A stretch of 51,091 nt of DNA. It comes from Penium margaritaceum (Eukaryota > Streptophyta > Zygnematophyceae > Desmidiales > Peniaceae). The stretch covers positions 57,102 to 108,192 of the forward strand of contig SZWC01000517.1 of the NCBI GenBank assembly GCA_023375785.1. The letters run 5' to 3'. Under the pieces are notes generated by a model. That model worked only from the letters and a program-made list of their open reading frames with translations, was not told where the DNA came from and made no database searches. Within the stretch, counting starts at the first letter, position 1. The number at the start of each line of letters is the position of its first letter. Made by a program: the position numbers and the translations under genes. Below, in pieces: positions 46,301-51,091 of this stretch.

Positions 46301-47274
46301 GCGGCTTTCTTCATCACCGTTGCCACCTGGGCCCTGAGTTGGGCCTTCCGCCGGAGGTAGCCAGCAGATTGCTCCAGGCGGTGGCGCTTGGCCTCATCTC
46401 TGTGCTCGTCTGTCGTCTGCCTCCCTTCTGCTGTTCTAGCTAAAGCCATTCTTTCTGAGGTCTCTGCCGCGGTGTCACCCATTCCTGCTCCGGCTGCCTC
46501 TACAGCTTCTTGTGTGGCTACTGCTGCCTGTGCTGCCCCGGCAGTTGCCTCCGTCACCGCTGCTGCTGCCCTCCCCGTTGCCGCTACCGCTACCTCTACT
46601 CCTGCCGCTGCGGCTGCCTCTGCTTCCGCTGCTGCTGCCGCCGCTTCTGCCTCCACCACGATTTCCTTTATGAGCTGCTCCGCAGCTTCTTTGTCTGCCT
46701 CGGCCGCCGCCTCCCGTCCCTGGGCCGCTCGAGTTTCTGCCACCGCGGGCTCCGCGGCAGCCCGCTCGGTTTCGGCTGGGTGTTCCTCCCATGTCTTCCG
46801 TAAGCGTTCTTGCATCTGCTGCAATTGAGGGGTGGGTTGGGCATATTCTCGTGCCTCGTCCACTTCCGCATCTCGCCTGCTTTTCTCCTCTCGGCATATC
46901 TCAGCCGCCTCCTTAGCCCAGTGTCCCACCTCCTCCTCCCTGAGCTGAAGCTTCTGTCCCTGCACCGCGGTCCATAGCCCTCCTGCAACTGCTGCTGCAA
47001 TTCTGGAACGTGGAATGTTTTGCAACGTCAGCCTCCAGCACTTTTCCATAGCCGCCATCCACTGTCCCTCGGGCAAGTGAGTGTCGGCCATCCGCGTCTG
47101 CTCCTCTTGCGGATACTGGGTGCTCCACCTAGCGTAGACGAGGTTGAGCAAGTATCCCCACCTCCACTCATCCGCTGCGGACCTTCGTCGTGGGGCCTCC
47201 GCCGATCCTGGTGTCTGGTCGTTCAGCTGGTAGAGAATGAGGGCTCTGGCCCTTTCCTGGAGCAAATGTGCGGA
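43384..47274 (-). CDS. Element B integrase polyprotein segment
   Basis: Up to about 1,296 codons between in-frame stops; the first ATG is at 47091, giving 1,235 residues. From residue 1 of the 47265 start: a helical N-terminal part, an extremely Ala/Glu-rich stretch (about residues 190-310), a basic LRRKAQL region, then the integrase. Its zinc domain has H677 and the following HHH, C711 and C714. The catalytic core has D743 (IIIDFHG), D803 (VHSDNGTEF) and E838 (GQVERVHEIL), so the triad is complete. A Glu/Gln-rich tail, a C4HC3-like finger from C1158 (CVWC...CRVC...H...C...CLRC) and a long acidic run follow. RT is not in this segment but upstream, past a protease-like domain. Nothing in the core looks damaged. 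Confidence 0.85.
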   Translation of the reverse strand, partial: SAHLLQERARALILYQLNDQTPGSAEAPRRRSAADEWRWGYLLNLVYARWSTQYPQEEQTRMADTHLPEGQWMAAMEKCWRLTLQNIPRSRIAAAVAGGLWTAVQGQKLQLREEEVGHWAKEAAEICREEKSRRDAEVDEAREYAQPTPQLQQMQERLRKTWEEHPAETERAAAEPAVAETRAAQGREAAAEADKEAAEQLIKEIVVEAEAAAAAAEAEAAAAAGVEVAVAATGRAAAAVTEATAGAAQAAVATQEAVEAAGAGMGDTAAETSERMALARTAEGRQTTDEHRDEAKRHRLEQSAGYLRRKAQLRAQVATVMKKAAATVSQTRAAAPAADTGRGKEPELTLPKTTTPAPKGKRKAGAAAVAEPRRQKHARTQEGFNASVTPEQLAQAQRDAAQAAVLLMALFRKIQLPVEMVPAPLRPALGGTTPIDVRGEADRKGRAEKEATVVVVSEISESPGESEEGQPITQSRGLLRAPGVAPQQKEEVIELHRAGGRGKRPSGLTETRLRDQWDEGELRAVGILRLFPAPGSWDREPPVYDKDNRKKLEVMRAMQDERRARGLPARAPETKRKPGEVVVERAGRKGPVETQDWRIWQTAHILLRASSKEQQKAEAQKVYADLETRLGVEFDRRKKDYLARLCEHYAWEDGRLWKTTPRVLWVPPPTLQKAVVEAYHRHHHTGMQALKDRLTPIIHVPNLAALIKEVVQHCAPCERARKTTPWDQPMFRPSPIGEPLEKIIIDFHGPRAHRDQGNRYWIVAMCHFTKYIWVRAVSNKSSATAAKFIREEIFYHFGGCSVVHSDNGTEFMGAFREELEEWGVRHVHSGRYRPESQGQVERVHEILERAVATAEGGSWTETLKKTAQFINTTPSRATSFSPHMLLLGQPPRAALGMPQKPLRLPLEDKEQGQRTEEERDKEVAEWFHERCERTQAMRAEARLRGSVAVWRGCDAANRRLNHGPIKEGHLVYLRPFPNAGREAGEPREVYRVASVKAGQVWLEGPEGFSDRSYPATEFVLLPPAWQTHIPGTGGRLPPLGQRNGSRGWRAEEVLDVCEEQVLRHEQEWSQEPEEVEEEESDVREISAEEAQNESRQEQPRQERQPEQRKQQERKKDGEPADTLERQLEQASAEVTQRSNQEATRTAAPMSPKTLASYTGPCVWCGESLPAELRLKVVCRVCGKPAHQYADGASKTCIGLNRTCLRCLKEAAEEEEVKKRRGGEGAGPGGGDAPPRGRWDPDDEEEEEKEEEEEEESNERRRGPRTVSGATMRQWQAEGRVAAEERRQKELEERQCA

Positions 47275-47277
47275 TCA

Positions 47278-47649
47278 CTTTTCTGGACTGATGCGCTGGT
47301 CTTTCCGCACCCTGGTCCACCACACGCGGGCGGCCTCCAACGATGGATCTGGTCCCACGGTATCCAGGAGCTCCGCGACCCCTGTCATATCACTTGTCAG
47401 CCTTGGGTTGATGCTCAAGATATCCCTTAGTGCCAAGACAAGGCGTTCTGCACCTGCTGTCTCCAGCAGTTGCACCTGCCTTTCGTGTATTCCCAAGGCT
47501 AGCGCTACCGTTGCCGCTCCCTTCAGCACCACCTGCCACATGTTGCCGAACAATGAATCCGTGAATTCCGCGCGGATTACCTCCGGGACTTCCGCTAGCT
47601 GTTGGAGCATGACGCTGCTCACAATTTCCAGCAACAAAGCTGTCTTGGG
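47278..47649 (-). pseudogene. Element B frame segment: helical domain of unknown role
   Basis: 124 codons between TAG 47650-47652 and TGA 47275-47277, in the same frame as its neighbours. The sequence is Leu/Ala/Val-rich and looks largely alpha-helical (LAEVPEVIRAEF, GAATVALALGI, AERLVLALRDIL), with a WW pair near its end. It could be a capsid-like domain, but I do not recognise a family and this is speculation. It continues without a frame change into the integrase segment, so the TGA looks like a point mutation rather than a domain border. Confidence 0.5.
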
Positions 47650-47652
47650 CTA

Positions 47653-48282
47653 CTCTCCGCTGTCTCCTGAGCTTTCTTCAAGGTAGGTTTGTGCTCCTTC
47701 CATTACCGTTCCTGCACCCAGGAGGGGGCGCGCGGATTGCCGGGTTGGGCTGCCCCGTGAGGTCGGTGGCGAGTGGGAGAGCGCCGTTGCTGCCGCGGAA
47801 GGAACTGGGGCGGTCAGTATCTGGGTTTTGTCCTGCGGGCTGGGTGTCGGCGTGGCAGCTCCTCTGGCTGTGCCCTTCGATGCTTCTGCTGCGGGCTCCA
47901 CACGCCGGAAGGTCCGCGTTGGAGGTGTGTTCATAGCCGGGCTCTGCTGCGATGAGCCTGTCGACCTTGCCATATGTGGCGTAGCTTGTGCTGTTGTTTG
48001 TTCCGCGGAGCTGGACCGTATCGGGTTTGCTGCCATCGTTGGTGGGGTTCGTGTCAGGGTTGTCGCTGTGACGGGGCTGGGCTGCGGTGAGGCCGCAGGC
48101 GCTGCTGGTGTAGCTGTTACTGGTGTTGAGGGTGTTCCTGCCACAGGGTTGAGTCCGGACGCGCCTTCCGCGGCCGCGTGTGTCGTTGTGGGCCCCGTCC
48201 GCGGTGTGGCTGCTGGTGGTGTTGGCGTCCGTGTCGGTTGGTGTCCTGTGTTCGTGTTGAGAGCAGGGCGACGCAGCTGACG
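47653..48282 (-). pseudogene. Element B frame segment: Pro/Thr/Ala-rich linker
   Basis: 210 codons between TGA 48283-48285 and TAG 47650-47652, in the common frame. Composition is dominated by Pro, Thr, Ala, Ser and Gln, so it is probably disordered and joins the protease-like part to the helical part. No motif is recognised. Confidence 0.5.
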
Positions 48283-51091
48283 TCAGGAAGGTTCACCCCC
48301 CCGTGACAAAGGCGCGGACCCCGTGCCTTGCCGGCGGGCCATGTCGTGAGTGCCGCGAATGGGAGCCGAGCTGCGCGTGACCCGGCGAGTATGTCGAGCA
48401 CCAGTAGGATCTGAGTCGGAGCTGAGAAGAAGCGGGCAGAGGGCGGGTCGAGGCGAGGTGAAGAGTGGAGTAAAGGAACGAGTGCCGGAACTGGAAATGA
48501 GACTGAGGATGCCGGCACCGTGCAATATATCCGCTTGGTGCGGCGCGAGCCAGTCCGCCGCAAGGAGCATGTCATAGGTGCGGACATCGCACACCTGCAC
48601 GGTGTGCGGCGCATGCACATTGGCAACCTGGATGGGGAGATCCACAATCTGCCCGATGGGTGCATCGATGGCACCAGTGGAAATGGAGAAGCGGAGCCGA
48701 GTGGGCATCATAAGATGGGGTAGGCACAGGGAGCAGACTATCCGCAACGCGATGGTGGTGTGGGTGGCGCCGGTATCCACAATTGCCACGAACTTCCGAC
48801 CACATATCCATACATGGCACCATGCCACGTGGACTGCTGCAGGTGGTGGCGGACCGGGGATTAGCGGAGCAGGAACCCACGTGCATGGCGCGCTGCAGGC
48901 CTCCTCCCGGACGCGGGAGTGGGTCGTGAGGATTGCATGAGCAACCATGCGGACGCCGGGAGTGCGGGTGCAGGAGAGGTGGATGCCGACCGGAGTGAGG
49001 GATGGATTCGAGGAGGAGAAGAGGGCTTGGATGCGGTGCGCTGAGTCCAGGGAATGAAGGAGGAAGTCCACCAGGGAGAGGGGATGACGTGTATCGAGAA
49101 GTGGGGAAGCAGAGGGTGGCGGCACAGGGGCAGTGCCGACCAACACAGCGGAGGGGGTCCGCTTGGACCGAGAGAGGGAAGAGCGAGGGGGAAGGTGTGT
49201 CGCTATGTCCTCGAGCGTCCATCCGTGAATGGTGGGATTGTAGCGGCGGGCTAGCTGGAGGTCCGCGGGGAGAGCAGGGAGGGTTTCCGCGGTATCAAGG
49301 CAATCAGAAATACCCTGCTCAGAGAAAAGCTGGTAGGCAGCCGCGAATTCGTCTTCCGTGAATTCCCGAGCTACACCCTCCCACTGAGGCTCGACATCCG
49401 CGGGGACAGGGGGACCTGCATCGGCGGGCTCAGGGGAAGCATCATGCGGATCCGCTGGGTGCGGCCAGTCTGCGCGGGGAAGGCGGCTGAGGGCATCGGC
49501 GTTGCGGTTGGCCAGGGCTGGCTGATATTTAATTTTCATGTTGTACCCTTGCAGGAGAAGGGCCCACTTGGCCAAGATGCCCTCATGGTTCTGCGTCGTG
49601 AGGAGCCACTGTAATGCTTGATGGTCGGTGAGAACAGTGAAGGGCTTGCCATTCTTGATGTAGTCGCGAAAGTGCTGGAGGGCCCATAGTACCGCCAAGC
49701 ACTCGCCCTTCACTGGGGGATAGTTCCGCTCCCCATCAGTGAGGGCGCGGCTGGCATAGGCAATCACCCGCTGGACCGGCTCCTGTACCGATTGGGACAA
49801 TACCGCGCCAAGGCCGTCCCGCGACCAGTCGGTGGTGATGGAGAAGGGGAGGGTGAAGTCGGGGAATTCGAGCATGGGGGCAGTGACCAGCCGATGTTTG
49901 ATCTCCACCCACGCAGCGGCGCACTCCGGAGTCCAGTCGAAGGGGATGTCCTGATGGGTTAGCTGCTGCAGCGGACGGATGATGCGTGCGTGGTCGCGAA
50001 CGAACTTGCGGTAGAAGGAGACAAAGCCGAGGAAGATCTTGACCTGTCCCGCGGTCGTGGGCTGACGCCATTCCTGAACAGCTGCAATCTTAGCGGGGTC
50101 AGTCTTGATGCCGTCGGCGCTCATGAAAAAGCCCAAAAATTCCATCTCCGCGGCTCCAATGGAGCACTTGGCTGCCTTGAGTTTGAGGTTTGCAGCGCGG
50201 AGGGCGGAGAAGACAGCGGTGAGGGAGGAAAAGAGATCCACGAAGCTATGGGCCGCAACCATGATATCGTCGATATAGCAGCTAACGTTGGGGATGCCGC
50301 GGAGGATAGAATCCATGACGCGCTGGAACGTGGCGCTGGCATTGCGGAGGCCGAAAGGCATGCGGGTAAAGGCGTAGAGGCCGTCGGGGGTGACAAAGGC
50401 CGTCTTGGCTGTGGAGTCCGGGTGCATTGGGACGGCATGGAAGGCCGCTTTGACGTCCAATTTGGCAAACCATCCGCGCCACTGCTGACGTTCTTGAATA
50501 TCGACAATCAGCGGCATGGGGTAGGCATCTTCTTCTGTGACGCGGTTCAAGTCGCGGAAGTCGACGCAGAAGCGTTTGGAACCATCCGGCTTCCCGACGA
50601 TCACCAAATTTGCCCGCCAGGGGCTGACGACGGGAACAATCACACCTTGTGCCTTCAATTCCGCTAGGCCCTCATTGATAATCTGTTCCTGATCCGGGAG
50701 AATCCGGCGGACTTTCTGCTTGATGGCAGTCGCCGTGCTCGTGTTGATGACATGGGATGCATTGACAGCACCCAGGTCTGTCGCGGAACCAGCAAAGATG
50801 TCAGCAAATGAATCAAGTAGGTCCCTGAAGTCCTGCTTCTGGGCGGCGGAGAGGCGGGGGTGCAGGATGTGATCCCATCGCGGGGGTGGGGGCGGCAGCT
50901 GCTCGCGGATGGGGTAGAAGTCATCGTCTTCGTCCAGGGGAAGGCCCTGTCCAAACGCCTGTTCGCTCTGCTGCCAGAGTCCCAGAAGGTTCGCCCGCAC
51001 TCCCGGTTCTGCGTTGTCCGCGGAATGTTCACGCCACTCCGCGACAGGCATTTGTTCTGCATCGAGGATAGGCTCTGCTGGGGAACGGGCA
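48283..51091 (-). CDS. pol: Element B reverse transcriptase - RNase H - aspartic protease segment
   Basis: The frame is open to the window edge; numbering is from ATG 51051 (922 residues). RT motifs are CVDFRDLN, FAKLDVKAAFHA, MPFGLRNASATFQ and the active site YIDD at residues 259-262 (50277-50266), followed by an intact thumb and connection (FLGFVSFYRKFV). RNase H has D408, E450 and D476. After ADALSRLP comes a Pro-rich spacer and then, unexpectedly, a retropepsin-like domain: VAIVDTGATHTT with Asp at residue 759 (48777) and a closing LLAADWLAPHQADI. In Ty3/gypsy elements the protease normally precedes RT. It ends at a TGA that is one C-to-T step from CGA. A second protease upstream, beyond 51091, cannot be excluded. 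Confidence 0.88.
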   Translation of the reverse strand, partial: ARSPAEPILDAEQMPVAEWREHSADNAEPGVRANLLGLWQQSEQAFGQGLPLDEDDDFYPIREQLPPPPPRWDHILHPRLSAAQKQDFRDLLDSFADIFAGSATDLGAVNASHVINTSTATAIKQKVRRILPDQEQIINEGLAELKAQGVIVPVVSPWRANLVIVGKPDGSKRFCVDFRDLNRVTEEDAYPMPLIVDIQERQQWRGWFAKLDVKAAFHAVPMHPDSTAKTAFVTPDGLYAFTRMPFGLRNASATFQRVMDSILRGIPNVSCYIDDIMVAAHSFVDLFSSLTAVFSALRAANLKLKAAKCSIGAAEMEFLGFFMSADGIKTDPAKIAAVQEWRQPTTAGQVKIFLGFVSFYRKFVRDHARIIRPLQQLTHQDIPFDWTPECAAAWVEIKHRLVTAPMLEFPDFTLPFSITTDWSRDGLGAVLSQSVQEPVQRVIAYASRALTDGERNYPPVKGECLAVLWALQHFRDYIKNGKPFTVLTDHQALQWLLTTQNHEGILAKWALLLQGYNMKIKYQPALANRNADALSRLPRADWPHPADPHDASPEPADAGPPVPADVEPQWEGVAREFTEDEFAAAYQLFSEQGISDCLDTAETLPALPADLQLARRYNPTIHGWTLEDIATHLPPRSSLSRSKRTPSAVLVGTAPVPPPSASPLLDTRHPLSLVDFLLHSLDSAHRIQALFSSSNPSLTPVGIHLSCTRTPGVRMVAHAILTTHSRVREEACSAPCTWVPAPLIPGPPPPAAVHVAWCHVWICGRKFVAIVDTGATHTTIALRIVCSLCLPHLMMPTRLRFSISTGAIDAPIGQIVDLPIQVANVHAPHTVQVCDVRTYDMLLAADWLAPHQADILHGAGILSLISSSGTRSFTPLFTSPRPALCPLLLSSDSDPTGARHTRRVTRSSAPIRGTHDMARRQGTGSAPLSRGGEPS

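Larger units (their letters stand above)
41298..51091 (-). mobile_element. Element B: PHD-finger LTR retrotransposon, 3' part, open to the window edge
   Basis: In minus-strand order: RT, RNase H, aspartic protease-like domain, low-complexity linker, helical and Ala-rich region, integrase, Cys/His finger array, polypurine tract, LTR. All coding parts are in one frame from the window edge to 42469 with no frameshift, broken by only four stops. Its 5' LTR and any gag lie beyond 51091. It is a relative of element A, in the opposite orientation, with the same kind of junction to the satellite. The domain order differs from both standard Ty3/gypsy and Ty1/copia. Confidence 0.85.

Noticed and set aside
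47275-47277. Programmed stop read-through between gag-like and pol-like parts of element B
   Set aside because: There are four stops at unrelated places, each one step from a sense codon, and one is absent in element A. Random mutation is simpler; only other copies could revive the idea.
48283-51091. Element B as two unrelated nested elements (an RT element and an integrase element)
   Set aside because: No LTR, primer site, polypurine tract or target duplication lies between the two halves, and all segments share one frame.

Overview
The window is heterochromatin-like repetitive DNA from a plant-type eukaryote. No single-copy host gene is recognisable. Reasons for a plant-type host: a chromodomain Ty3/gypsy element with an initiator-Met-tRNA-like primer site, a Ty1/copia fragment with a plant-style polypurine tract, and many C-to-T nonsense changes in CAG, CAA and CGA codons, as expected under CG/CHG/CHH methylation. 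A streptophyte (charophyte) alga or an early land plant would fit, but the species cannot be fixed from sequence alone.

Layout. (1) 1-825: expanded poly-G polypurine tract plus 3' LTR of a family-C element whose body lies to the left. (2) 826-7660: element A, + strand, a decayed retrotransposon keeping an Ala-rich region, an integrase and PHD-like zinc fingers, then its 3' LTR (6252-7660); its 5' part is lost or outside the window. A 5'-truncated Ty1/copia fragment (1195-2345, minus strand) sits inside it. (3) 7661-21584: degenerate 10-bp satellite, consensus TAAGTGCGTG. (4) 21585-27792: element C, a full-length dead Ty3/gypsy chromovirus. (5) 27793-41297: the same satellite in the same orientation and phase. 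(6) 41298-51091: element B, minus strand, a much better preserved relative of A, open to the window edge.

A and B are inverted, with their 3' LTRs directly abutting the outer ends of one original array of about 27.4 kb; C split that array later. Removing C with one copy of its 5-bp target duplication restores perfect decamer phase.

The most interesting items are: (i) element B, whose single frame of about 2,870 codons has the domain order RT - RNase H - aspartic protease - linker/Ala-rich region - integrase - several C4HC3 PHD-like fingers, broken only by four stops each one C-to-T step from a sense codon; (ii) the satellite unit, which exactly matches the (A/T)3NN(G/C)3NN design of nucleosome-favouring DNA, carries the GTAAGT splice-donor hexamer in each unit and has hidden higher-order repeats of about 1.5-2.5 kb.
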